Assembly (NCBI GenBank): GCA_030760725.1
Contig: JASWHV010000013.1
Location: 37,048,699-37,112,698 of the forward strand
Direction of reading: 5' to 3'
From: Neostapfia colusana
Lineage: Eukaryota > Streptophyta > Magnoliopsida > Poales > Poaceae
Length of the DNA: 64,000 nucleotides
Part shown: positions 19,776 through 32,016 of the stretch, piece after piece
Numbering within the stretch: position 1 is the stretch's first letter
How the letters are laid out: the number at the start of each line of letters is the position of its first letter
Program-made: the position numbers and the translations under genes
The notes under the pieces: model-generated
Database searches by the model: none
What the model was told of the DNA's origin: nothing
The model's input: only the letters and a program-made list of their open reading frames with translations

Positions 19776-22700
19776 AGTGTACCCCACGTCTCTCATTATC
19801 TTAGAGGGGCAGAAGGTCGATGTCATCCTAGGGATGTCGTGGTTAAACCGCCACGGCGCTGTTTTAGACACCGTCCTTCGAGTCGTGCACCTAAACTCAG
19901 AAGTGCACGGTTCTCACTCATTATTTCTGGACAGTCCAGAAATAAAACTTCCAAGTGTCTATCAAGCCACAACTATCAGATTGGAAGACATTCCAGTGGT
20001 CCGAGAGTTCCCTGATGTATTCCCGGACGATTTACCGGGGATGCCACCCGATAGAGAGGTGGAGTTCAAGATTGAACTCGCACCGGGGACCATGCCAATA
20101 TCCCGAAGGCCGTACAAGATGGCGCCCAAGGAGTTGGCTGAACTGAAGACTCAGCTCACGGACCTTCTGGAGAAGGGTTTTATTAGGCCGAGCTCCTTGC
20201 CATGGGGCTGTTCGGCATTATTTGTCAAAAAGAAGGATGAAACGTTGCGGCTTTGCGTGGACTACCGTCCATTAAATGCCGTAACCATCAAGAACAAGTA
20301 CCCGTTGCCACGGATCGACATGTTGTTTGATCAGTTGGTCGAAGCAAAGATCTTTTCCAAGATGGATTTAAGATCCGGGTACCATCAGATTAAGATAAGG
20401 GCGGAGGACATTCCAAAGACAGCTTTCTCGACAAGGTATGGACTTTATGAGTACCTGGTCATGTCCTTTGGCCTCACCAATGCTCCAGCTCACTTCATGT
20501 ACTTAATGAACTCGGTGTTCATGCCGGAGCTGGACAAGTTTGTCGTGGTCTTCATCGACGACATCCTAGTATACTCCAAGTCGGAGGAAGATCACAAGAA
20601 ACATCTGCGTATAGTCCTGCAACGGCTGCGGGATCACAAGTTATACGCAAAGTTCAGCAAATGCGAGTTTTGGATATCGCAAGTGCCTTTCCTCGGGCAT
20701 ATCATCTCAGCGGAGGGTATCGCTGTGGACCTGAGCAAGATCACGCAAGTGCTGAATTGGAAATCCCCGAGAACTGTTCATGAGGTACGGAGTTTCCTCG
20801 GACTCGCGGGATATTATCGGAGGTTCATTCCGAACTTCTCGAAGATTGCCAAGCCAATGACAGAGCTGCTGAAGAAGGCTACCAAATATGTTTGGAGTCC
20901 AGCATGTGAAGCAGCATTCAAGGCTTTAGTCAAGCACCTGACATCAGCACCGGTTTTGGCGCAGCCAGACACAACAAAACCGTTCGATGTGTACTGCGAT
21001 GCATCCGGCATTGGGCTCGGATGTGTGCTGATGCAAGACCGAAGAGTGGTCGCGTATGGATCACGGCAGCTTAGGAACCATGAGCAAAATTATCCAACTC
21101 ACGACTTGGAGCTCGCTGCCGTGGTAATTGCACTGAAGATGTGGAGGCACTACCTACTCGGTAACCTCGTACATTTATATACCGACCACAAAAGCCTCAA
21201 GTACATATTCACTCAGAAGGAGCTGAACATGAGGCAACGAAGATGGTTAGAACTGATAAAGGTTTATGAGATAGAGATCCATTATCATCCGGGAAAGGCA
21301 AACGTCGTGGCAGATGCGCTGAGCCGCAAGTCACACGTCAATAATCTGACCATCACACCGTTGGAAGAGAGCGAACCACCACTACATGTGATTCCACACG
21401 GAGCTCTCTACAACCTAGCTTTGATCCCCACCATCCGTGAAGAGATAGCGGCAGCCCAGAAGAATGACAAGGGCATGTCACATTTGCGGAGACGTGTAGA
21501 CAGTGGGGAGTTGAAATGTTTCCGGAAGGACGGAGACGGCGTCCTATTGTTCAAGAACCGGATCGTCGTACCCCGAAACCCGGAGTTACGGAAGAAAATC
21601 TTTGATGAGGCTCACTTATCAAAGTTTTCTATTCACCCCGGCAGCAACAAAATGTATCAAGAACTCAGAAGAAGGTTTTGGTGGACACGGATGAAGCGAG
21701 AGACTGCAAAATACGTGTCCGAGTGTGATACTTGTCGAAGGGTGAAGGCAGACCACATGCGGAAACCGGGACTGCTGCAACCACTGGGCATTCCTGCCTG
21801 GAAGTGGGAGGACGTGAGCATGGATTTCGTCGTCGGTTTACCCACCACCTTACAGAAACATGATTCTGTGTGGGTGATCGTCGATCGGCTCACCAAAGTT
21901 GCCCATTTCATCCCGGTCAACACCAACTACAACGCCAAGAAGTACGCTGAACTGTACATCTCACGGATCCTATGCTTATACGGCGTACCCCGTACCATCA
22001 TATCGGACCGGGGCACTTTATTTGTGTCCCGTTTTTGGGAGCAGCTGCACGCTGCCTTGGGGACGAAGCTGATCCGTAGTTCAGCCTACCACCCGCAGAC
22101 GGATGGGCAAACCGAGCGGGTAAATCAAATCCTAGAAGACATGCTACGAGCTTGCGCTATCAACCACGGCAAGAATTGGGATGATCACTTGCCGTTAGCC
22201 GAGTTCTCGTACAACAATGGGTACCAAGCCAGCATCAAGATGGCGCCCTACGAGGCGCTATACGGAAGAAAATGCCGCACACCATTGAACTGGTGTGAGT
22301 CTGGCGAAAGGGTTACCTTCGGGATTGACCTTGTCAACAACGCGGAAGAAAAGGTTCGACTAATTCAAGCGAACCTAAAAGCCGCTCAATCCCGACAGAA
22401 ACAGTACGCGGACCGGAGAAGGCGCCCATTACAATTCGAAGTTGGAGATCACGTATACCTACGAGTATCTCCAATGAAGGGCGTAAACAGATTTGGGGTG
22501 AGAGGAAAGTTGGCACCCCGATTCATCGGTCCATTCCAGATTACCGAAAGATGTGGATCGGTAGCATACCGGCTGAAATTACCAGAAGCACTTTCCGGTG
22601 TGCACGACGTCTTTCACGTTTCCCAGCTGAGGAAGTGTCTCAAGCTATCAACTACCGTTCAGCTGGAAGACGTTGAAGAACTGCAACCGGATCTCACCTA

Positions 22701-22872
22701 TCGGGAGGAACCGGTGCAGATTATTGATGAGAAGGCCCGAACCACACGCAACCGTACGTTGTGGTTCTACAAGGTACTGTGGAGTAATCACTCCATGGAC
22801 GAAGCGACATGGGAAAGCGAAGAATTTCTTCGCACTAACTACCCCGACTTTCTCACGTCGCATATCCGGTAA
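19721..22872 (+). CDS. pol: Element C pol (RT-RNase H-integrase-chromodomain), open throughout
   Basis: Homology to D begins at the sequence encoding GKISASVMVSKAPL, inside protease but after the catalytic DSG, which is absent. The frame is then uninterrupted to TAA 22870-22872. It encodes RT with FIDDILVY (Asp pair from 20557), RNase H (VYCDASGIGLGCVL), integrase with HHCC zinc finger and the D,D(35)E triad (Asp 21823, Asp 22006, Glu 22114), and a chromodomain (FYKVLWSNHSMDEATWE). The frame is open upstream to 19624 but that part overlaps the small frame in another phase. No start codon of its own is obvious. How it would be translated is unclear: frameshifting from the upstream frame or reinitiation are possibilities. 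Confidence 0.92.
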
Positions 22873-22925
22873 TTTTCCACCGTCCTCTCTCTCATTTTCA
22901 CCTTATAATCTCGGGACGAGATTCT

Positions 22926-22940
22926 TTTAAGGGGGGAGGA
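22926..22940 (+). other. Element C polypurine tract
   Basis: TTTTAAGGGGGGAGGAA directly before the 3' LTR start, preceded by CTCGGGACGAGATT as in D. Confidence 0.88.
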
Positions 22941-22941
22941 A

Positions 22942-25900
22942 TGTAAGGGCCTCAGTTTTTGACACCCATTTGTAGTGTTCATCCCCACACCACACACCTC
23001 ATTTGAGGAAGGATGGTGAACACAAATGAAGAGCAAGAAACAATTATCAACATGCTCATTAGGGAACAAACTTACACATTGCAAAAGTGGTATTTCCCAC
23101 ATGTGATATAGATGGGCTGGACATATGAAAACTCCTACACTTTGCTAAGGATGTCCATGCCAAGTTTCACCCAAATTCAAAACCTTTTTGAGGTCATTTT
23201 GGGTATAGATAGGAAGAGGGCAGTTTGAAACCATATTCAAATTCAAACTGTTTTTATCCCATAAATTTAAAAGTGGAAGGCATACTCTTAGTCAGCACAT
23301 TTTTGTGAGCTCACACATCAATTTTCACTCCATTTGGAGTTGATCTTGACATTAGCTAAGGGGGAGAAATTCAAACTTTATTTGAATTTCATACTGAACT
23401 TGTGCTGAACTTCATTCAAACCAAACCTCATTTGAACTTTGATCAATTCAAATGGCTCATGGGGGAATAATTAGAATTGCCAAGGGTAGTATGGGGTTCA
23501 CTGTTTACAACAGTGATTAGAAGTAAATTTCAGAGGTTAAAAGGAAGGGTGGGACACACATGTGAGCCTCTACTTCAACACAAACCGACTGAGACTTTTC
23601 ACTCGGGTCGCCGAGCCGCAGCGGTGATCGCCACCGAGGCCATCCACCGCGCCACCAGCTGCTTGCCCACGCGCGGGCATGAGGCGGTGCAGAGCCTTCT
23701 TAAGGCGCCTGCCCCCCTCCTTGGCCGAGGTACCGACGTGTTTTCCCACAAGAACCCTGCACCGGCCGAAAGTTTCCGCAGTTCGGACTTGATCGGAGGA
23801 CGCCGATCGCAGCTCCCTCCTTCCACTCCAGAGTCCCAGCAAGGTACTAGAGACCTTCCTCCATCCTCCCCATTGCTCGAATTCGGTTGAAACCGATTGA
23901 TATCGGCTGTGCCGAAAGATCAAACTCGGAACTTGGAACCGCCGCACCTCGGGCTCTCGTGGACAGCCCAACCTGGGCGTTGTCACGCCCGAGCCAAGGC
24001 ACCCTTGGACGCGCGGGTGACCGGTGCTGCTCATTCCCGAGCCACAGCTCGAGTGGTTGCTCACCGGCGGCGAATTTCCACTTTTCCCCTTTCTGTGTGC
24101 AGAACGACCTTCGGGTACGATTCTGTTTAATTCGTGCTCTAGAAAGGATTAGAGGGCCTCAGGCCACTCCCACACGAGCTAGACACGGTAACGCACAAGT
24201 TGCCTTCACAACTCTGGGCCGGAGAACCTCTGTGCCCGGCGTAATTTAAGGTCTACTAATGGCGGAACGAACGGGTGGTATCGGGCGCACGGTGAGGACC
24301 TATTTCGGGCCTTCCCCGAGCTGCCTCGAGCTCATGTCGACCTTCTCTGAGGTACACTGATGCTCCCCGACCGATTTCCCAAGTAGCTGAGGTACCAGGG
24401 GAGTCAGCCGACATGGCCGAAGTCATTCCGATATGGCGGCTCGTCGCCGACCATGCTCCGGCCGTTGTCATGAGCAGCTAACCCTCGGATCCTGTTCCCC
24501 AAGTAAAAGTAGGCAGGGGCGGCCAGAATCAAGAAGTTTGGAGCTGTACAGCAGCCGGCGGCGAGCTCTCCGGCGAGGTCCCTCGGCGGCGGGGTGCGGG
24601 TGTCGCGAGGTTGAAGAAGGGGGTGGACCCCAGCTGTCAGCGGCCGATATTTTGAATCGGGATCCGGCTGCGGCCGGGATCGGGTGTGCTGGCGCGCAAA
24701 ATCCTTGTGGGCCGCGGTGCGCCATCGCCTAGGCGTGCGACGCGTGTCTCCTGGGCCCACGCGCGAGTTTAAACTTTTCCCCGATTTTCAGATTTCCTTC
24801 AAACTTCAAATCCTTATAATTTTGGCTAGAAAGCTCCAAATTGAGTGAACCAAATTTTGCTGGATTCAGCTCTCTGAGTACTTTCCAGAAAATCAAGTTT
24901 CACTTCATGAAATTCCTTAATTCTCCAGAATTAATGCCTTAAAGTTTAAACTGTTAGGAATTTTAACTGGAGAATCCTTTGGAGGAAAATCCTGAAATTT
25001 TGCTGAGGTGTTCACCAAAATATCCTTGAACTACCATAAAAATTTCAGATCCATGTGAGCTCATTTAGTCCACCTAATGGTGTGATTAGTAAAACTGTTC
25101 CAGAGAAAATAGAAAATGTTCAGAAACATTTTCAGAATTTTCTCTGAAATTGTTTAGCTCATATCTTTAGTTAGAGACTTCCAAATTAAGTGAGACCAAC
25201 TCCATTAGAACCCTCTGAAAAACTAGTTTTCAGAAAGTCATAGTTTGTCTCATGAAAATTCCTAGAACACCCTAAGAGTTCCAATTAAGGTCAAGGACAT
25301 AATTATTTGTGGAGGGCTCAAATGAGCTTTGCTGCAACTAAAACTTGACCAAGTCTCTGTTTAGGTTGTAACCAAGCCACAGTAAAAGTTTCACAGTCAT
25401 TAGGTCTATCTAGCAAAGGTTATAGACTTCACAACTTCAAACTTAATACAAATGCATTAAATTAATACATGTATTGATTCTATCATGTAGTCGCTAAGGT
25501 CGAGGAGGAACCCGAAGTCCTAGACTTCGTTACTCCGGAGGAACAGCTAGCCTACGACCAAGAGCAGCAAGGCAAGCTCCGGTTTACATTAACCTTTTTA
25601 CAAATTTTTATTGTTTGGAGCACATACCTGTTTCCTTTATTCTGTGCATTAGAGTCTTGTTTGGAAATCCAACTGCATAGCCAAGAAAACCACGGGTTGG
25701 GTTTAGGATTGCAAACCTCGTTAGCCACTGCATTGCTAGGATAGAGTAGGATTCGGTACAAGTCGAGTAGTTGGAGCTACTCGCGAGAATAGGCTAGAGG
25801 CACATTGCTCGGGTAGAGATAGCACATGATACACATGGCAAGAAAATGAGACCGAGCGGAGAGTAAGGGCAGCAGGACTTTGGGGCCTGTGTGCTGTAGC

Positions 25901-26981
25901 TCCGCTTGTGTCGATTGAGGACCGAGCCGTGTGCGGGCCTGTTGAACAAGCTAGAACAGTACCGAAGACCTACCGGCTATATGGGAACCGGGAAACTGAT
26001 GTAACTCGGGTAGCTGGGTATTGAGGCATTGCCCGTCGTTCAGAGGGTAGGTTGAGAGCTCGAGGTGTAAATCGGCTGGCGGCACGGAGATGCGCGTGCA
26101 GAGACCTCTTGCTCGGGACGATGGGACCGGTTCAATATTTGGCTGACGGGTGAAAGGTAGTCGCGTACGGCGTCCGTGATGGTTGTTGTAGGCAACATCG
26201 AGTACGGGCGTACGTGACGGGTTGTTCGGGTAACCCTGCAGGTGTAAATCGATTATAATCGCCGTCCCTCGCGGTCAGTGAGTACCACTTGTTCACTGTA
26301 CCGTGACGTAGAAAGAACATGCTAGTTACATGTTAAAATGTTGCTGATTGAAAGCTGGACATTTATTGTTAATGATATGCTGTAGCTTAGTGCTAACTAA
26401 AGTTCTTTTCAAGTTTGGGCAAAGTACATGAGAGAAATGCGTTTCTTGTTTGATTGCGGCTCTCTCATGTGCCTTAGCGTAAGGTTCTCCACAACCTGCT
26501 GCTAAAACTTGAAAGTAAGGTTCTACTAATTAGGCGAGTCCTTGCAAATGATTTTTGCCTCATGCAACCCATTACCCTCATGTAGAAGTTCCATGTTTAG
26601 GTGAGACGGGTCAGACTTGCTGAGCCTTCGTGCTCACTGCTTGTGTTTGAAGCTTTTGCAGGGTTCTATGAGGAAGGGACTCCCGAAGAGGAGACGGAAC
26701 CCCAGGAGGGGAACCCCGTCGAGTGGGAGTCGTGCACGCCGCAGAGTTAGTGTGCGTGTGTGCTAGCAAGGACACGTTCGAGGGCTGAACGTGCACTTGA
26801 TGCTTAGTCTACGCCCGTGAGTGTAGACTGAACTTATTTTGATGTAAACATGTTCATAAACCTGTTTATGTAATAAAACTTCCGCTTCCGCTTTGCACCT
26901 TTGACGTGTGTTATACGGTGCTGTGCAACGCAGCACCCCTCAGCGTGATCCTGGCTCGACAGGACCAATGGGGTCGTGTCA
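22942..26981 (+). repeat. Element C 3' LTR (4040 bp)
   Basis: Full-length copy starting TGTAAGGGCC and ending GTCGTGTCA. It retains 24557-24757, a GC-rich 201-base segment missing from the 5' copy. Candidate exons are at 25491-25571 and 26662-26750, both open. Confidence 0.95.
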
Positions 26982-26986
26982 CCATC
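26982..26986. other. Target-site duplication of element C, right copy (CCATC)
   Basis: Pairs with CAATC at 14011-14015 (one mismatch). After it, B's integrase continues with NFSSAYHPQTEGQTE. Confidence 0.85.
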
Positions 26987-27778
26987 TGAATTTTAGTTCT
27001 GCCTATCATCCCCAAACTGAAGGGCAGACGGAAAGAACCAATCAGATCCTTGAGGATATGCTGAGAGCGTGTGCACTCAAAAACAATCGGAGTTGGGATA
27101 AGAACTTACCGTATGCGGAGTTCTCCTATAACAATAGCTATCAGGCTAGTATGAAGATGTCACCATTTGAGGCTTTGTATGGGAGGAAGTGCAGAACTCC
27201 CCTATTTTGGAACCAAACGGGAGAAAGTAAAGCGTTTGGACCCGAAGTACTACAAGAAGCTGAGGCGAAAGTGAGGGAAATTCGCAACAACTTGAGGGTA
27301 GCACAGACACGACAAAAGAGCTACGCCGATGTTCGCAGAAGAGAGCTCGTTTTCAACGTGGGGGACTATGTCTACCTCAAGGTGTCCCCTATCCGAGGAC
27401 TTCGTTGGTTCAAGGTGAAAGGGAAGTTATCACCTCGATACATCGGACCCTTTCAAGTTCTGGAGAGGAAAGGCGAAGTGGCGTATCAACTAGAATTACC
27501 AGCTCGCCTATCGGATGTGCATGACGTATTCCATGTGTCACAGCTCAAGAAATGTCTGAGAACACCTGAAGAGATGTTACCCATGAATGAGGTTGACGTA
27601 GCTGAGGATTTGTCTTATGCCGAGCAACCATCCAAGATTTTGGAGACAATGGAACGTCTCACAAGAAATAAAAGAATCCGGATGTGCATGGTGCAGTGGA
27701 AGCATCATTCGGAAGAGGAAGCTACATTGGGAGCGAGAAGACGAACTTAAGGCACAGTTTCCGGAATTGTTTTCCTAG
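26987..27778 (+). pseudogene. pol: Element B integrase C-terminal half and chromodomain
   Basis: Resumes B's integrase after C with SAYHPQTEGQTERTNQ, which carries the catalytic Glu. It continues through the GPY/F-like region (KLSPRYIGPFQVLERKGEVAYQLELP trimmed here to its key part SPRYIGPF) to a chromodomain with MVQWKHHSEEEAT. One extra T near 27727 shifts the frame so the normal end (WEREDEL ... to TAG 27776-27778) is lost and translation stops at 27748-27750. The chromodomain therefore loses its last helix. Confidence 0.9.
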
Positions 27779-27807
27779 AACCACCAACCTCGAGGACGAG
27801 ATTTCTT

Positions 27808-27823
27808 TTAAGGGGGGTAGAGT
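27808..27823 (+). other. Element B polypurine tract
   Basis: TTTAAGGGGGGTAGAGT immediately before the LTR start TGTAACACC. Confidence 0.85.
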
Positions 27824-30800
27824 TGTAACACCCCAAAACCTGTTAAGAGGGGAATTTAAAAATTTTTGGACGTATTGCATGTGGTGCAGAAATTCAAATT
27901 AAACTCAAAACAGAAAAGAAAAAGAAAAAGAAAAAGAAAAAAACAAACCCCCCCGGCCAGTGGGCCGAAACCCACCAGCCGGCCCACCTCACCCCCGCGC
28001 CAGCCCGCAGCCGCGCGCCCCGTTTTCTTCTCACTGACGTGTGGGGCCCGCCATCTTCTTCCTCCTCGCGCGCGCGCTCGGCCGACCGAGACTCCTCTCT
28101 CCTCCGAATCGAAAGCACCACGGATACTCGCATATCCCAGCTGAATTTCGGTTCTGGACGACGCAAACTTGATCACAACCGAACGCCGCCCTCCCCCGGC
28201 TATATAAACACCGGCATCGTCCCGATTTTCACCCGCGATCGGCTGTTTTTCCTCCCGGTGAGAACCGAAGCTCCGATCACCGTTTTCTCTCGATCTTTGC
28301 TCGGGTTCTCTGATCTAACGCGCCGATCGTGTTCCACCGCCTCCGGGGAATCAAGCAGGTGCAGGAAACTCGGTGGTTTGCGCTTCAAACACAGCGCCGA
28401 TGAGCATCGCCGTGAATTCACCTCGGACCTCGTCGCCGACCGCCTTCCAGGACCTCCGAGCTCAAGAAAAACCCCGATGTGAGATCCCCGACCTCCCCTC
28501 TACCGATCTATGCCATGAAATCCCAGTTTTAGGAAGAATTGACGAATATCCGAAGTATTCCGGCGAGATCGCCGCCTCCCGCCGCCGCGCGCCGCCGGAC
28601 AGCGCCGCCCGCGCTCGATCAGAGCGACGTGGCCGCTTGTGAGCCGTCTATTTTAAATCGCACGGTAGAATTGAAATCCCCGCGTACCGGTTCGACGTTA
28701 TAATCTCAGCCGTCTGTTTTAAATCGGACAGTCCACGTCGGCCCCACGTTATAAAGGCCGGGATTCTTACGCGCTACCCCCTGGGGATCTCGGAAAATAC
28801 GAGCTAGCCCCGGAAACTTCTGATCTAGCCCCTGGAACTTCAGAAATTCATGTAAATTTAATTAAAAATCAGTTTTAACCCCTGGACTTAATAAAAATTA
28901 GGAAAACCCCTCTGTTATGTGTAGTTAGACCCCTGGAAATTTATGAAATAATATAATAGACTCTGTAGTGGGGTGAGTTTACCTTTTTAACCCTATATGA
29001 TATTAAATTTAGGTATTTGAATATGTGATTAGTATTTAAAATTTGGAAGATGGGACAAACACATTGTAAATTCAAATTTAAACTCCCATAGCACTCGGAA
29101 AACTTTGGAGTGAGTTAAAAATAGATTTTAAGCTGAAATGAATCTGTCTAATTGATTATTCACATTTATTAGTTATAGGGACACATTTTTAGGTTAGAGA
29201 ATAATTCTGAAAATTGGTAAAATAAATGTAAAATAGTTCACATCAGAGGAGAAGTTCAAAAATATATTATTTAATATTTTAGATCAGAACCTATGCTGTT
29301 TAGATGATGTGTCTTACTATTTTCATAATAAAGTTCACAATTAGGTATAGAAAATAAATCTTAAAATATAGGAAAATAGGTATGCATAACTAGAAAATGA
29401 TAAATGAAGTCTCCAAATCCAAAGATTTCAGTTTAGGATTTGGTAGAAGATCTGAAAACCCATTTGGAGTAGGAAAATACCTTCCATGCATACTTGGTAG
29501 CTAAGATGTGTATCAAATGACTATAAGGAATTTGTTCAAATTGGAAATTCATATATAGTGTGCAAACATAAATCTGAATACAAAAGTTAGAAATCATATG
29601 CACATGTTTAAAAGTGCATGTAAGCCCAAAATCAACACACATAGAGTAACCACAACACATAGAAATATGAATGACTTTCATAGATGTGAATGTGTGGTTT
29701 GTATGAAGTGAAAGTGTGAACTATGTCTTATGGATTGTTGTTTTATTTTGCTATGTGTGTTGGCATGAATAGAACCTGCCCCAGAGCAAGTTCTTCCCTT
29801 CCAAGAACAAGATTTTCCATTCCCAGAGCAGCAGGAAGAAGGCAAGTGTCCTTGACCACTTTGATCCTATGCTAGGATGTGTAGATAGAATTAATTGCAT
29901 TGTCAATTGAAATAAGAAATCCATGCTAGGAAGTTTCCCTAGAATTGCATTATCTTGTTTTCCTTGTAGCTTGGTTTGGGATTTATTTTATCATATCATT
30001 TATTTATATGCTTCTGCTTAGCCATGCTTAGAATGGGATAATTGGGATATGAGATCATCAATTTATTTACCTTATTCTTGAATGAGATATTATGAGTTAT
30101 GTAGAGGTAGGGATCAAGGCAAGTTGGATGATCTGGTTGGTGCTGGGTGCACGAGACTCGGGTTTGTGTTTAGTACTTGCCTGGATCCTAAGGACCGGTT
30201 CATGGAGCATGTAACCTGGCTTTACCGTGCGAACCACATGCTTAGATGGGGCAGCTTGGCCAATTAATTAGGTGTATTCCTAGCGTAGTATGGGTGTGTT
30301 GGATGGTGCGGGGAATAGATGTCAGCTGGACTACCATATGAACCGCAAGGCTCAAGAGGGGGCCACTACAGCGGGGTTGGAGCCTCTTGTATGCTGTTAG
30401 GGGTGAAACCTCAGTGGGCCCACGCTCGTCGGGAATCTCTTTGTAAAGGCTTCGTAGTGATCTCCTGGCTACACACCTGGGAAGTGTGAATGTGGTTCGT
30501 GGCCACTGGCATAATGGAGGTTCTTTTAGTCCACCCGACAACGGGGGATGAAATCACTACATGTGGGTACAGTGGTGCAAACTCTGCAGAGTCAAAAACT
30601 GTCATGACAGCCGTCCTCATGGTCAAGAGCGGCTTGGACTTATTCATGATTAGAGGATGATGACTTTGGAAGTTGTGGATGTTAAACGAGGAGCTTAACA
30701 TTGGAAATGATGTTATGGTTATTTGATTATGATGATGGGATGGGAGATTGGGACCATTTCACCTATGTAGTAATGTAGGGTCTTAATAAGCTAAGGTGGT

Positions 30801-31240
30801 AGGCAATAATTGCGTAGTGCTTCAACCATGAGTTCAACCTCTCCTTGTTCTAGCCATGCATGACATAACTTTCCCACACTTGCTGAGTACCAATGGTACT
30901 AAAACTTGCATATTTATTGGTTTAAATTGCTGCTCAGGTCAGAATGATGTGGTGTTCAATGACCAAGACTCCGGACCCAAAGAAGGATTCTAGGTTCATG
31001 GAGTCCCCCGGGCAACGCCTATGATGGAGCCCACAAGATTTATAGCCCGCTGCTATTTTATTTACTTGTGATGAACTTATTATCGTCCATCGAGACATAT
31101 GCTATGTAAGAATTATTTATATTCGACCCCTGGCTTGTAATAAATGATGCTTCACTATTTGTCATCACATGTATGAGAAAATGATCCTGGCATACATGTG
31201 ATATTCACTCGGTTGTTCTTCGGAGAAACCGGGTGTGACA
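27824..31240 (+). repeat. Element B 3' LTR (3417 bp)
   Basis: Starts TGTAACACCCC and ends GGGTGTGACA, followed by the target duplication GCCTC (31241-31245). TATA box 28201-28208. An ATG at 28400 is the first after the TATA box and runs open for 26 codons to a donor-like GTGAGA at 28479. The matching codon in the 5' LTR is ACG. Candidate exons follow at 29773-29841 and 30938-30993. Confidence 0.95.
28400..28478 (+). other. Candidate LTR-embedded first exon with ATG, element B 3' LTR
   Basis: ATG at 28400 is the first after the TATA box at 28201. It encodes 26 codons (MSIAVNSPRTSS ...) and ends in phase 1 at a GTGAGA donor-like site (28479). That phase matches the candidate second exon at 29773. 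In the 5' LTR the ATG is ACG (6228-6230) but the last exon base is G rather than T; each copy carries a different lesion. Confidence 0.4.
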
Positions 31241-31739
31241 GCCTCCCGGAACTCCGTCCATGTGATGGCATGACCAGCCGGTAAAGAGGCGGTGTAGTTC
31301 GCCCACCATGTGCCGGCTTCGCCTTGAAGCTGTTGTGCTGCATACAACGCCTTCTGGTGTTCGGTGCATCTTAGCAGCCCGAACTTCGCCTCCAGAGTGC
31401 GGATAAAGCTGTCCGCCTCCAAAGGCTCTTCGGCCTCCGTGAAGACCGGCGGATGGGTCACCAGGAATTCTGAATAAGAACTTTGTTGGGGCTGGTGTTG
31501 CCCATTGTCTTGGTGTCGTCCCTGATGGACGCATTCTGCTGGACTAGCATCCGCAGCAACTCGGTTTGCTCGTCACGCGAGTCGAGCACTGCAGCGAGAA
31601 CCTCCGCAAGATTTCTTGGAAGTTCTAGCGGTTGAGGAGGTGGTTGCTGCTGCGTCGTGGTTTGCTCCGGAGGTGGAGACTCATCACCACGAACTTGACT
31701 CGGACCTCCCTCCTATTGCGTGGACCTTGTACGCACCAT
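31241..31739 (-). pseudogene. gag: Element A gag N-terminal part
   Basis: The minus-strand ATG at 31737-31739 opens MVRTRSTQ, matching the MVRTRTTHE start of D's gag. The frame has a TAG at codon 9 (31713-31715) and a frameshift near 31480-31490. After the frameshift it reads THPPVFTEAEEPLEADSF, then WWANYTASLPAGHAITW and TEFREA, where it meets the B insertion. The remaining gag is at 5634 and below. GAATGCAG precedes the ATG, again acceptor-like. Confidence 0.9.
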
Positions 31740-32016
31740 TCTGCATTCATACCATTCAAACGATCAGCACATGTTGGTTTAGCTCATCCAGTCTATACAA
31801 TACTGTTGCGAGAACGGAATAAATAATACACATACAATCACACATATGGATAAAGTATAAACTTTATACAACATATACATCCCTGGACCATGTCACACAA
31901 TCGATTTCCAAAGTATTTGAACTTTATTTGTTAAAAGTTCATTTTGACCATCGTGGGTCGCCACGGGATGTTAAGTGTGTTAGCATGCGTAATTCCTCGC
32001 TATTGTACTGGACTCA
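31740..32016 (-). other. Element A leader, gag-proximal fragment
   Basis: AT-rich non-coding sequence between gag and the solo LTR. Its right end is the duplication ACTCA (32012-32016). It continues at 36920. Confidence 0.75.

Larger units (their letters stand above)
14016..26981 (+). mobile_element. Element C: chromovirus with intact pol and gag replaced, inserted in B's integrase
   Basis: LTRs at 14016-17854 and 22942-26981, primer site 17858, leader 17871-19355, a non-gag frame 19356-19775, pol 19721-22872 and purine tract 22926-22940. The flanks are CAATC (14011-14015) and CCATC (26982-26986), a 5-bp duplication with one mismatch, and B's integrase rejoins in frame across it. I count about 30 substitutions between the LTRs by eye (about 0.8%) plus one 201-base deletion in the 5' copy. 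It is the youngest datable insertion here. It cannot supply gag or a complete protease, so it would depend on other elements. Confidence 0.95.
5635..31240 (+). mobile_element. Element B: chromovirus with ORF0, inserted in A's gag and itself split by C
   Basis: Complete element with TG...CA LTRs (5635-9031 and 27824-31240), primer site 9036, an extra frame ORF0 (9250-10056), gag-pol (10339-14015 plus 26987-27778) and purine tract near 27808-27823. Element C (14016-26981) is inserted inside its integrase. B belongs to a different family from A, C, D and G: its gag, integrase and LTRs are clearly diverged. I count about 70 substitutions and a handful of indels between its LTRs by eye, about 2%. 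Gag-pol carries a stop and several frameshifts, so it is not autonomous now. Confidence 0.95.

Noticed and set aside
31165..31461. A single minus-strand gag frame crossing 31240
   Set aside because: The part below 31241 is B's LTR read antisense. The real gag continues at 5634 on the other side of B.
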